Assembly: GCA_013203855.1 (NCBI GenBank)
Contig: JABMPG010000458.1
Location: 1-7,216, forward strand
Reading direction: 5' to 3'
From: a bacterium
GTDB lineage: Bacteria > Sumerlaeota > Sumerlaeia > UBA8349
Length of the DNA: 7,216 bases
The notes below the pieces were generated by a model that was given only the letters and a program-made list of their open reading frames with translations, was not told where the DNA came from and made no database searches. Positions 1 to 6,318 of this stretch are shown here, piece after piece. The stretch's first letter is position 1; the number at the start of each line of letters is the position of its first letter. The position numbers were made by a program, and so were the translations under genes.

Positions 1-1
1 G

Positions 2-2575
2 GTCCTGACGGCGAAGGTTCAGATCGGCGACAAGGTCTTCGAGATGCCCATGCGCCCAGACAATCCCTTTTTCACCGGAGATGTCACGCCGCTCATCCCC
101 CGCGAAGCCCGGAAGATCGACGACGGCAACGTTGAAATGATCTACGAATCGCCGGACGGCCTGCGGGCCGTCGCGCATTGGACGCTTGAAAAAGGCCGTT
201 GGGACGCCGGTTTCGGTCTGACCCTGACGCCCGAGAAGAGCGGGCACTACTCCGTGGTCTACAGCCCCTTCAAGGAATGGGCCCGGGAGGAGATCGACTT
301 TGTCCAGCTCCCGCCTGTCTACCAGTTCCAGCGGATTCCCGAGTATGCCCGCCTGGTGACCAGTTCCCTTACCCCGCACGCGATGTCGCTCATTCAGGTC
401 GCGCCGGACGAAATGGACAATCAGGACGTATGCCTGGCCGTCTCGGCCGAGCCGAAGGCGCTGCCCTTTCGCTGGCCCAAGGCCCGCAACCCGATCTGCG
501 GATTCACCCTGCTCAACCAGGCGGCCAACGTCCAGCCCACAATCTTCATGCCGATCCTCGGCCTGGAGGGCTCGGAATGGCAGGCCGATCAGCCCCAGCG
601 CGTGACATGGCGCGTGCTGACCTATCCCGGGCGATGGAACGAGGCGCTGGAGTACTACTCCGACACGGTCATGGGCGTAAAAGACTACCGCAGCCCCATC
701 TACGGCTCTCTAACCGATGCCGCACTCAACATGATGGACCTGATGCTCGATCCCGTGGCCAGCGGCTGGGACGACGAACTCAAGGGCTTCTACAATATCG
801 AAGGCGTCGGTTCCGTCACCCAGGCCTCGCCTCTGGCGATGGTTTCGGCGGCCATGCTCCGCCGCGACGACGAAATCTTCGCCAAACGCGCCCTGCCCTC
901 CATCGAGTTCACCCTGACCCGCGTCGGCGCCCATTTCGGTCTGCCCGACGCGCGATGGACCACCGACACGCTGCACGTGCCGAGCACTTTCTACGGAACT
1001 TCCTACTGGCAGGGGCTCCACATGCTGCTCAAGGGCCTGAACCCGTGGATCGCCGATATGGCCTTCGAGAACGGCGACATCCGTCACAGCCAGGACTACA
1101 ACGAATCCAGCCAGTGGTCGGAACTACTCGCCGCCTGGAAACTTCGCCCGAGCGACGAACTCATGCAGAAGATCATCGCCGGAGCCGACGCGTTTATCGA
1201 GGAGTCCTTTAACACTCGCCATACCGAGCCCCTCGACCCGATCAAGTTCTACAACATCAGTTTCTATCCCTACTGGTGGGACCTGATCGACCTCTACGAA
1301 ATGACAGGCGACCGCAAGTATCTCGACGCGGCCGAGGAAGGCGCTTTTCACACCGTCGCCGGTCAGTGGTCCCAGCCGGTGGTTCCCGATGGAGACATCG
1401 AGGTCCATCCCGACGACCAAGTCAAGGGCGAGACAGGAATCCTTTGGAAGAACCGGGACAGGCAGCGCCTTGGCTTCCCACGCCAGCCCGGCGACACCCC
1501 CTCGAAGATCATCCCCGCCTGGCAGGTCGCCCAGGTCGGACTCGGCCTCGAGCAGCCCACCACCTACTTCTGGGTGACGCGCGAGGACGCCATGCGCCAC
1601 ATTCTCATGTCGATCTGGGCGCCCCACCTCCTGAGGGTCTATCAGCACACCGGTCGCGAGATCTTCCGCACGTACGCCCGCAATTCGGCCGTCGGCCGGT
1701 TCACCAATTATCCCGGCTACTATATGACCGTCTTCAGCGACCTCTACATGCGGCCGGAATATCCCTCCGAAGGCCCCGACATCTCCGGCATCTACTATCA
1801 TCACATCCCGGTGCAACTCGGTTGGACCCTCGATTACCTGCTCGAACAGGTCTTCCTGCGCTCTAACAACCACATCCAGTTCCCCTGGGTCTGGCAGAAG
1901 AACTACGCCTACTTCGTCTCGCGCGTCTATGGCGCCGAGCCGGGGACGATCTATAACCAGAAGGATGCCGAGCTCTGGCTGGACCGTCGCCTCGTCAAGA
2001 TCGACAATCCGAACATCGACTGGCTGGCCGCCCGCAGTCCGGACCGGTTCTTCCTGATCCTGATGAGCCAAGACGACGAAGACGTCGACCTGCCCCTCGA
2101 ACTCAACGCCGACTTCATCGGCCTCAAGAAGGGCCAGGGCTATGCCTATCGGGAAGAGGGCAAGATCACCGCCGAAGTCCTGCCCGAGACGCCGACAGAA
2201 ATCAACGTTCCCGCCCGAGGGATCGTGACACTCTCTCTTCCGGCCAAAGAAGGCGTCGTCTTCCCGGATCTTCCCAAGGTGGAGACCGGCCATATCCAGG
2301 TCGACATCAACCCCGAATGGGGCGCGCTGCACGTCTTTCGCGTCCGCTCCCCCATGGGCAAGGACGCCATCTACGCCGCCCTCATTAAAGGCCCGCACGA
2401 CGGCGCGAAAGTCAACGTGACAGTCAAGGGCGCGGATCAGCAGCCCCCCGTCCGCGAGCGCTTCCCCTACGAGTTCTCCGTCTACCCCTGGCCGCTCGGC
2501 AAGCCCGCCGAGCTCGAGGTGACTATCGAAGGCCCCGGCGATTTCCGCAAGAGCCTGCTGGTGACGATGCCCTGA
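2..2575 (+). CDS. Large protein with a probable six-hairpin (alpha/alpha) toroid domain, 5'-partial
   Basis: The reading frame is open from base 2, so the true start lies left of the window; 857 residues are visible before the TGA. The first ATG in frame (44) is therefore not trusted as the start. Numbering from base 2, roughly residues 1-220 look beta-rich. About 230-660 are helical and rich in Trp, Tyr and His, with hairpin-like segments. One of these (about 427-444, DLIDLYEMTGDRKYLDAA) resembles the repeated LYE-x-TGD-x-x-YL-x-AA helix pattern of six-hairpin glycosidases and polysaccharide lyases. About 690-857 look like one or two beta-sandwich domains. I infer a carbohydrate-active or sugar-binding protein, but I cannot name a family, substrate or catalytic residues. 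Export cannot be judged because the N-terminus is missing. A hairpin follows the stop, so the gene ends its own transcript and is probably unrelated to the iron genes downstream. Confidence 0.8.
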   Translation, partial: VLTAKVQIGDKVFEMPMRPDNPFFTGDVTPLIPREARKIDDGNVEMIYESPDGLRAVAHWTLEKGRWDAGFGLTLTPEKSGHYSVVYSPFKEWAREEIDFVQLPPVYQFQRIPEYARLVTSSLTPHAMSLIQVAPDEMDNQDVCLAVSAEPKALPFRWPKARNPICGFTLLNQAANVQPTIFMPILGLEGSEWQADQPQRVTWRVLTYPGRWNEALEYYSDTVMGVKDYRSPIYGSLTDAALNMMDLMLDPVASGWDDELKGFYNIEGVGSVTQASPLAMVSAAMLRRDDEIFAKRALPSIEFTLTRVGAHFGLPDARWTTDTLHVPSTFYGTSYWQGLHMLLKGLNPWIADMAFENGDIRHSQDYNESSQWSELLAAWKLRPSDELMQKIIAGADAFIEESFNTRHTEPLDPIKFYNISFYPYWWDLIDLYEMTGDRKYLDAAEEGAFHTVAGQWSQPVVPDGDIEVHPDDQVKGETGILWKNRDRQRLGFPRQPGDTPSKIIPAWQVAQVGLGLEQPTTYFWVTREDAMRHILMSIWAPHLLRVYQHTGREIFRTYARNSAVGRFTNYPGYYMTVFSDLYMRPEYPSEGPDISGIYYHHIPVQLGWTLDYLLEQVFLRSNNHIQFPWVWQKNYAYFVSRVYGAEPGTIYNQKDAELWLDRRLVKIDNPNIDWLAARSPDRFFLILMSQDDEDVDLPLELNADFIGLKKGQGYAYREEGKITAEVLPETPTEINVPARGIVTLSLPAKEGVVFPDLPKVETGHIQVDINPEWGALHVFRVRSPMGKDAIYAALIKGPHDGAKVNVTVKGADQQPPVRERFPYEFSVYPWPLGKPAELEVTIEGPGDFRKSLLVTMP

Positions 2576-2588
2576 CCTTGATACGGAC

Positions 2589-2622
2589 AAGGGGGTTCCC
2601 AACGCCTGCGGGGAACCCCCTT
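2589..2622 (+). terminator. Terminator-like perfect hairpin after the large gene
   Basis: A 12-base arm (AAGGGGGTTCCC, 2589-2600) and its exact reverse complement (2611-2622) enclose a 10-base loop, starting 13 bases after the stop codon. The stem is long and GC-rich, but the downstream bases (TTCCGAAATT) are not a U-tract, so it is not a textbook intrinsic terminator. It may act as a pause, a 3'-end stabiliser or a factor-assisted terminator. Short arms CCTTG (2576-2580) and CAAGG (2588-2592) could compete with the foot of this stem. Confidence 0.6.
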
Positions 2623-2645
2623 CCGAAATTCCCCGCATTTACACC

Positions 2646-2675
2646 TTGCGCCTTAATGGAACTTTGTCCTAATAT
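2646..2675 (+). promoter_or_regulatory. Candidate promoter of the feo operon
   Basis: TTGCGC (2646-2651) is followed after 18 bases by TAATAT (2670-2675), inside the most AT-rich stretch of the gap. This resembles a sigma-70-type promoter with a moderate match at each box. Transcription would begin near 2682 and give a leader of about 75 bases before the first feoA. I looked for an inverted, AT-rich Fur box around it and did not find a convincing one. The assignment rests on pattern and position only. Confidence 0.35.
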
Positions 2676-2686
2676 CAATAACGTGA

Positions 2687-2744
2687 CCCTTGGACCGGAT
2701 GGTGCGGACCAAGGGACTTTTCGACACTCCCTACTGATATAGGG
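2687..2744 (+). promoter_or_regulatory. Stem-loops in the feo leader, possible RNA switch or operator
   Basis: The first stem pairs CCCTTGG (2687-2693) with CCAAGGG (2709-2715), and an inner CCG/CGG (2695-2697 with 2705-2707) extends it past one A-A mismatch. A second pairs CCCTA (2729-2733) with TAGGG (2740-2744), and its right arm contains AGGG, the only purine-rich Shine-Dalgarno-like stretch before the start codon. AGGGA (2712-2716) can instead pair with TCCCT (2728-2732), which would break both other stems. The pairings are read directly from the sequence; a regulatory role is inferred. The 7-base dyad could equally be a protein-binding operator. Confidence 0.35.
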
Positions 2745-2756
2745 TCTCAATACAAG

Positions 2757-3041
2757 ATGTCCCCACGAACCACCGCTACCAGTCTCCCCCTCACCGAACT
2801 CACCCCGGGCCATCCCGCGGTTGTGGCCGAGTTGGAGGGCGGACGTCATTTCCGGACATGGCTCATCAGCATGGGCATCCGTGTCGGAGTCGTCATCCAG
2901 GTAGCCCAATCTGCCGGACGCCATGGGCCTGTGCGAGTCGTGTCCGGCTCGACCCGCCTGGCCATCGGACGCGGCATGGCCGAACGAATCCGCGTCTCTC
3001 CCCTGAACGAAAAGAAGCCCGAGGAATCACCTGAAGCATGA
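2757..3041 (+). CDS. feoA: FeoA family protein, first copy
   Basis: This 94-residue protein is a small cytoplasmic SH3-like FeoA, a partner that supports the Fe2+ transporter FeoB. The FeoA pattern is visible: an N-terminal LTELTPG, then a central helix-turn with LISMGIRVG (about residues 36-44), and the C-terminal LAIGRGMAERIRV strand. It is longer than the usual 75-80 residues because of an N-terminal extension of about 10 residues and a charged C-terminal tail. ATG 2757 is the first start codon after the in-frame TAA at 2679. Its ribosome site is poor: AGGG lies 12 bases upstream and may be held in a hairpin. Its stop overlaps the next start by four bases (ATGA), so translation of the operon is probably coupled. 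It is more diverged from the FeoA consensus than the second copy. Confidence 0.88.
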   Translation: MSPRTTATSLPLTELTPGHPAVVAELEGGRHFRTWLISMGIRVGVVIQVAQSAGRHGPVRVVSGSTRLAIGRGMAERIRVSPLNEKKPEESPEA

Positions 3042-3280
3042 CAAAAACCCTTTTCGACCTGGTCACCGGCGAAAGCGCCATCATCACTCGTCTCCAGAGG
3101 GACGGCGAATCGGGCATTCGGCGCCGGCTTCTCGACATGGGCGTCACCCGTGGCGCCCGGGTCTACGTCGAGCGCCACGCTCCTCTCGGGGATCCGGTCG
3201 AGGTGCTGATCAAGGGCTATCACCTCGCCCTGCGCATGAATGAAGCGCGCAAGATCGAAGTCTCTCAGGAAGAAGTATGA
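3038..3280 (+). CDS. feoA: FeoA family protein, second copy
   Basis: This 80-residue protein has typical FeoA length and a clear FeoA signature: LFDLVTGESAIITRL at the N-terminus, RRRLLDMGVTRGARVYV in the middle and ALRMNEARKIEV at the C-terminus. FeoA proteins adopt an SH3-like fold and are thought to bind FeoB in the cytoplasm and affect Fe2+ uptake. The start overlaps the stop of the first feoA by four bases, and the stop overlaps the feoB start by four bases, which implies one polycistronic message with coupled translation. Its own ribosome site is weak (GAGGA, 12 bases upstream), fitting coupling. Two separate feoA genes before feoB occur in several bacterial groups; whether the two act together or as alternatives cannot be told from sequence. 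Confidence 0.92.
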   Translation: MTKTLFDLVTGESAIITRLQRDGESGIRRRLLDMGVTRGARVYVERHAPLGDPVEVLIKGYHLALRMNEARKIEVSQEEV

Positions 3281-5415
3281 CGCGACTCGCTATCGGCGGA
3301 AATCCCAACGCCGGCAAGACTTCCATCTTCAATCATCTCACCGGAACCGTTCAGCACGTCTCGAACTATCCCGGCGTCACCGTCGAACGCAAGGAGGGCA
3401 CGGCCCGCTTCAACGGCCGCCGCGTCGCCGTTCTCGACCTGCCCGGCACCTATTCCCTGACCGCCTATTCCCTCGAGGAAATCGTCGCACGACGCGCGAT
3501 CATTGACGAGAAACCCGACGTGGTCGTCAACGTCGTGGACGCATCGAACCTTGAGCGCAATCTCTATCTCACCGTCCAACTCCTCGAAATGGAAGTGCCC
3601 CTCGTCATTGCCCTGAACATGATAGACGTGGCGGAAAAGCGCGGCTATCAGATCGACGTGGACAAACTCTCCAGCCTTCTGGGAGTGCCCGTGGTCCCCA
3701 CCGTCGGCAGCCGGGGCAAAGGACTCGACCGCCTGCTCGAAGTCGCTCTGAACGTGGCGGACGGGAAAGTCAACCTGCCGCGCAAAACCGTGACTTACGG
3801 CCACGAGGTCAATCGCGAAATCGAGCGTCTGGCGGGGGTTATTGAGACCTTTCCCGATATCGCCACCCGCTATCGCCCCCGGTGGGTTGCAGTCAAGATC
3901 ATCGAGGAAGACGACGCCTTGGCCGCTGAGATCCGGAGGATGACCGACGACGAAACGGCTGACCGGATCGCAAGCGAAGCCACCCGAAGCCGGACCGCAA
4001 TCGAACAGCACTTCGACGACGACGCCATCACCCTGATTGCCGAACGGCGCTACGGCTACGCCGCCGGAGCCATCAAGGAATCCATCTCTCTTACCGGAGA
4101 AGCCCGCCAGCACAAGACCGATCAGATCGACTCGGTTGTCTGCCACCGCTTGGCCGGCCCCCTCCTCCTGTTCGGAGTAGTGGCTGCCCTCTTCTTTTTC
4201 GTCTTCAAGGTTTCCGACGAGTGGCGATGGGTTCCGTGGTTCGGCGGCTGGATCAGCCCCACCGGCTTCATGCAGTGGATCTTTGAGAGGTTGTCCGAGG
4301 TATCCGGCGGCCTGGAATCCCGAATGCCGGTGCTGCACTCGCTGGTGGATGACGGCCTGATCGGCGGCGTCGGCGGCGTGATGGGCTTCGTCCCCCTAAT
4401 CTTCTTCCTGTTTCTGTTCATCTCGTTCCTCGAAGACAGCGGCTATATTGCCCGCGTCGCGTTCATCCTCGACCGGGTTCTACGCGCCTTCGGCCTTCAG
4501 GGGAAAAGCATCCTCGCCCTGATCGTCTCGGGGGGACTCGGGGCGGGAGGCTGTGCCGTACCGGGCGTGATGGCGACGCGGACCCTGCGCGAGGAAAAGG
4601 ACCGGCTCGTGACGATGCTGGTCGTGCCCTTCATGAACTGCGGCGCGAAAATGCCCGTCTACGCAATGCTCATCGCCGCCTTCTTCACCCGTCATCGCAC
4701 CCAGATGATGCTCCTTCTCTGGGCGATCTCCTGGATTGTCGCCCTCTGCGCGGCGTGGGTTCTGCGCCGCTTCGTCATCCGGGGCGAGCAAACCCCCTTC
4801 GTGATGGAACTACCGCCCTACCACCTGCCGACCCTGCGCGGCGTTCTGCTGCACACCTGGGAGCGGACCTGGATGTACGTGAAGAAAGCCGGAACGATCA
4901 TTCTGGCCATGAGCGTGCTCCTCTGGGTCTTCATGTATTTCCCCCAAATGCCCGAGGAGGAGATCCAGAACCTTGAAATCCAGGGTGCCAGCGCCAACCA
5001 GATCGCCTCTGAGAAACTGGCTCACAGCCTTGCCGGACGGGTCGGAACAGCGCTGGAGCCCATCTCGCAATGGGCCGGCTTCGACTGGCGGACCAATGTG
5101 GCCCTGGTGGGCGGGTTTGTGGCGAAGGAAATAGTGGTTGGCACCCTCGGCACGGTCTACGCCATGGGCGACGTCAGCCCCGAAGAGACCGAATCCCTAT
5201 CGGACCGATTGCGCAAGGACCCCGACTGGGGCCCGCTCAAGGGCTTCGTCCTGATGCTGTTTGTCATGCTTTACGCCCCGTGTTTTGTCACTATCGCGGT
5301 GATCCGTCGCGAAAGCGGCACCTGGAGATGGGCGCTGTTCTCCACGCTGTACTCCACGTCGATTGCCTTCGTGCTGGCCACTCTGGTTTACCAGATCGGA
5401 AAATGGATATCATAG
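3277..5415 (+). CDS. feoB: Ferrous iron transport protein B, GTPase-coupled Fe2+ permease
   Basis: This 712-residue protein is a complete FeoB, the inner-membrane Fe2+ importer with an N-terminal G domain. GTPase motifs are all present: G1 GNPNAGKTS (8-16), G2 Thr35 in YPGVTVE, G3 DLPG (54-57), G4 NMID (114-117) and a G5-like SRGKG (145-149). A helical linker (GDI-type) domain follows to about residue 280. The membrane part starts near residue 290 and contains roughly eight or more hydrophobic segments. It holds the two Gate motifs, GGCAVPGVMATRT (424-436) and PFMNCGAKMPVY (451-462), and conserved AKEIVVGTLG (616-625). Cys426, Cys455 and Cys669 (in APCFVT) match the conserved Fe2+-path cysteines of characterised FeoB proteins. 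It is somewhat shorter than the 773-residue E. coli protein. AGGA six bases before the ATG gives a good ribosome site. No feoC follows. Confidence 0.97.
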   Translation: MTRLAIGGNPNAGKTSIFNHLTGTVQHVSNYPGVTVERKEGTARFNGRRVAVLDLPGTYSLTAYSLEEIVARRAIIDEKPDVVVNVVDASNLERNLYLTVQLLEMEVPLVIALNMIDVAEKRGYQIDVDKLSSLLGVPVVPTVGSRGKGLDRLLEVALNVADGKVNLPRKTVTYGHEVNREIERLAGVIETFPDIATRYRPRWVAVKIIEEDDALAAEIRRMTDDETADRIASEATRSRTAIEQHFDDDAITLIAERRYGYAAGAIKESISLTGEARQHKTDQIDSVVCHRLAGPLLLFGVVAALFFFVFKVSDEWRWVPWFGGWISPTGFMQWIFERLSEVSGGLESRMPVLHSLVDDGLIGGVGGVMGFVPLIFFLFLFISFLEDSGYIARVAFILDRVLRAFGLQGKSILALIVSGGLGAGGCAVPGVMATRTLREEKDRLVTMLVVPFMNCGAKMPVYAMLIAAFFTRHRTQMMLLLWAISWIVALCAAWVLRRFVIRGEQTPFVMELPPYHLPTLRGVLLHTWERTWMYVKKAGTIILAMSVLLWVFMYFPQMPEEEIQNLEIQGASANQIASEKLAHSLAGRVGTALEPISQWAGFDWRTNVALVGGFVAKEIVVGTLGTVYAMGDVSPEETESLSDRLRKDPDWGPLKGFVLMLFVMLYAPCFVTIAVIRRESGTWRWALFSTLYSTSIAFVLATLVYQIGKWIS

Positions 5416-5427
5416 GGGAAGACGATG

Positions 5428-5470
5428 AAAAAAACAAAAGAGGCCATCCCCCCGGAGGGAAATGGCCTCT
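5428..5470 (-). terminator. Intrinsic terminator of the ferredoxin gene
   Basis: On the minus strand, starting 23 bases after the ferredoxin stop, the 9-base arm AGAGGCCAT (5470-5462) pairs perfectly with ATGGCCTCT (5447-5439). An inner CCC/GGG can extend the stem past a two-base bulge. The stem is followed at once by the T-rich run TTTGTTTTTTT (5438-5428). This is a textbook rho-independent terminator for leftward transcription. Read rightward the stem has no U-tract, so it would be a weaker stop for the feo message coming from the other side. Confidence 0.9.
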
Positions 5471-5493
5471 CAAGCCTGGAGAACAACGCGAGA

Positions 5494-5667
5494 TCAGTCA
5501 GCGGAGCTGATAGCCTCGACGGGGCACTCACCGGCGCAGGCGCCGCAATCGGTGCAGCTATCGGCGTCGATCTCGTACTTCGGATCGCCTTCGCTGATCG
5601 CGTCAACCGGGCAGGCCGCCATGCAACTGCCGCACATGGTGCAGTCGTCGGAAATAACGTGAGCCAT
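5494..5667 (-). CDS. Small 2[4Fe-4S] ferredoxin
   Basis: This 57-residue protein is a clostridial-type dicluster ferredoxin, a soluble low-potential electron carrier. It has two classic cluster motifs, CTMCGSCMAACP (Cys 9, 12, 15, 19) and CTDCGACAGECP (Cys 38, 41, 44, 48), in the usual duplicated fold, and the length is normal for the family. I chose ATG at 5667-5665, giving MAHVISDD, because AAGGA lies eight bases upstream; a second in-frame ATG six bases earlier (5673) sits only two bases from that site. The same frame stays open for another 88 codons into the fur gene, but that is not coding. It converges on feoB and diverges from fur, with its own terminator. A ferredoxin beside iron uptake and an iron regulator suggests iron-responsive expression; its redox partners are unknown. 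Confidence 0.95.
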   Translation of the reverse strand: MAHVISDDCTMCGSCMAACPVDAISEGDPKYEIDADSCTDCGACAGECPVEAISSAD

Positions 5668-5675
5668 TGTCATAG

Positions 5676-5680
5676 TCCTT
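5676..5680 (-). promoter_or_regulatory. Ribosome binding site of the ferredoxin
   Basis: AAGGA on the minus strand lies eight bases before ATG 5667 and two bases before ATG 5673. The spacing decides in favour of the downstream ATG as the start. Confidence 0.65.
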
Positions 5681-5700
5681 TCTTGCTGATTGTCCATCCC

Positions 5701-5717
5701 CTCGGCAAGTTCCCGAG
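5701..5717 (-). other. Small hairpin in the ferredoxin leader
   Basis: CTCGG and CCGAG form a 5-bp stem with a 7-base loop, lying about 34 bases before the ferredoxin start codon and within its probable leader. It could stabilise the message. A stem this short is expected by chance in GC-rich DNA, so no function is claimed. Confidence 0.25.
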
Positions 5718-5735
5718 CAGGACAGAAGACCGGGT

Positions 5736-5764
5736 ATTCTGCCCCAACGGGGCCAAATCTACAA
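5736..5764 (-). promoter_or_regulatory. Candidate ferredoxin promoter
   Basis: On the minus strand TTGTAG (5764-5759) is followed after 17 bases by CAGAAT (5741-5736), a fair match to sigma-70-type boxes. It predicts a leader of about 60 bases. The spacer contains the dyad GCCCC-AAC-GGGGC (5741-5753), which could bind a regulator. The -35 box overlaps the candidate -10 box of the divergent fur gene. Confidence 0.4.
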
Positions 5765-5765
5765 T
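5760..5765 (+). promoter_or_regulatory. Candidate -10 box of the fur-type gene
   Basis: TACAAT matches the -10 consensus at five of six positions and predicts transcription from about 5772, a leader of about 33 bases. The region 17 bases upstream (TTCTGC, 5737-5742) is a poor -35 box, so an activator or an iron-dependent regulator might be involved, or another sigma factor may be used. Confidence 0.4.
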
Positions 5766-5794
5766 CCGAAAAGTCGTGCCACATCTCTTTAGAC

Positions 5795-5798
5795 GGAG
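5795..5798 (+). promoter_or_regulatory. Ribosome binding site that favours a TTG start for the fur-type gene
   Basis: GGAG lies six bases before TTG 5805 and twelve bases before ATG 5811. Normal spacing is five to nine bases, so the TTG is the better start, giving a protein two residues longer. Confidence 0.55.
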
Positions 5799-5804
5799 TT
5801 TCAT

Positions 5805-6314
5805 TTGGCCATGAAAGCCCCATTTCCAGGCAAACACCAATACGCCCCCGGCCGACGAAATAACAGAGCCAATCACCTCCATGAGGATGCCTGGAAGGAT
5901 TTCGTCTCCTATCTCCAGGAGGCCGGGTCACGCATCACCACCGCCCGCCGAATCGTCTTCGATGAGGTGATCGACCGCGGCGACCATTTTCGGGCCGATG
6001 ACTTGGCCGCGGACCTGGCCCGGGGGCAGAACCGGGTGAGCCGCGGAACCGTCTACCGCACCATCGCCCTCATGGTCAAGGCCGGGTTCCTCCGAGCCAT
6101 TCGCGACGGAGACACCCATTTTCATTACGAGTACATCTACGGCCACACCCATCACGAACACATGATCTGCGAGAGCTGCGGCGACTTCATCGAGTTCGAA
6201 GCCCCCGAAATCATCCGCGCCATCACGCGCCGCTGCCGGGAACACGACTTCCAGGAACACCACCACCGGCTGTCCATCTTCGGCATCTGCAAGAAATGCG
6301 CCTCAGGAAAATAG
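5805..6314 (+). CDS. fur: Fur-family metal-dependent transcriptional regulator
   Basis: This 169-residue cytoplasmic protein is a winged-helix repressor of the Fur superfamily, which senses a metal (Fe, Zn, Mn, Ni or peroxide-oxidised Fe) and binds operator DNA as a dimer. The DNA-binding helix is seen around SRGTVYRTIALMVKAGFL (79-96), and His61 sits where Fur proteins have a regulatory-site histidine. A His-rich segment HTHHEH (114-119) leads into ICESCG (Cys122, Cys125), and ICKKC near the end supplies Cys162 and Cys165, the usual structural zinc site. Glu130 in FIEF fits Fur or Zur rather than PerR, which has Asp there. An N-terminal extension of about 20 basic residues makes it longer than the common 140-150. 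The start is probably TTG 5805. Iron regulation is inferred from the feo and ferredoxin neighbours; Zur or Nur cannot be excluded. Confidence 0.9.
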   Translation: MAMKAPFPGKHQYAPGRRNNRANHLHEDAWKDFVSYLQEAGSRITTARRIVFDEVIDRGDHFRADDLAADLARGQNRVSRGTVYRTIALMVKAGFLRAIRDGDTHFHYEYIYGHTHHEHMICESCGDFIEFEAPEIIRAITRRCREHDFQEHHHRLSIFGICKKCASGK

Positions 6315-6318
6315 CCGC

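Noticed and set aside
1124..2638. A 504-codon open frame antisense to the large gene
   Set aside because: Its composition is rich in Gly, Asp and Val with no recognisable domain, as expected for the shadow of a GC-rich gene, and it runs through the downstream hairpin. The plus-strand protein has clear fold-like patterns.
2660..2685. AT-rich stretch TAATATCAATAA considered as a Fur box
   Set aside because: Only about half of its positions are symmetric and it lacks the repeated GATAAT-type units; it is better explained as part of a -10 region.
3265..4338. A 357-codon open frame antisense to feoB
   Set aside because: FeoB on the other strand carries every expected GTPase motif; the antisense product shows none of any family.
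5425..5814. A plus-strand open frame beginning MKKTKEA with a GGGGAAG site before its ATG
   Set aside because: The Lys-rich start is the complement of the ferredoxin terminator's U-tract, and the rest lies antisense to the ferredoxin. The apparent ribosome site is likely accidental, though the start context is better than most shadows.
5668..5931. An upstream extension of the ferredoxin frame
   Set aside because: It would overlap the start of the fur gene and its promoter, has no ferredoxin-like sequence, and a good ribosome site sits just before the short ATG start.
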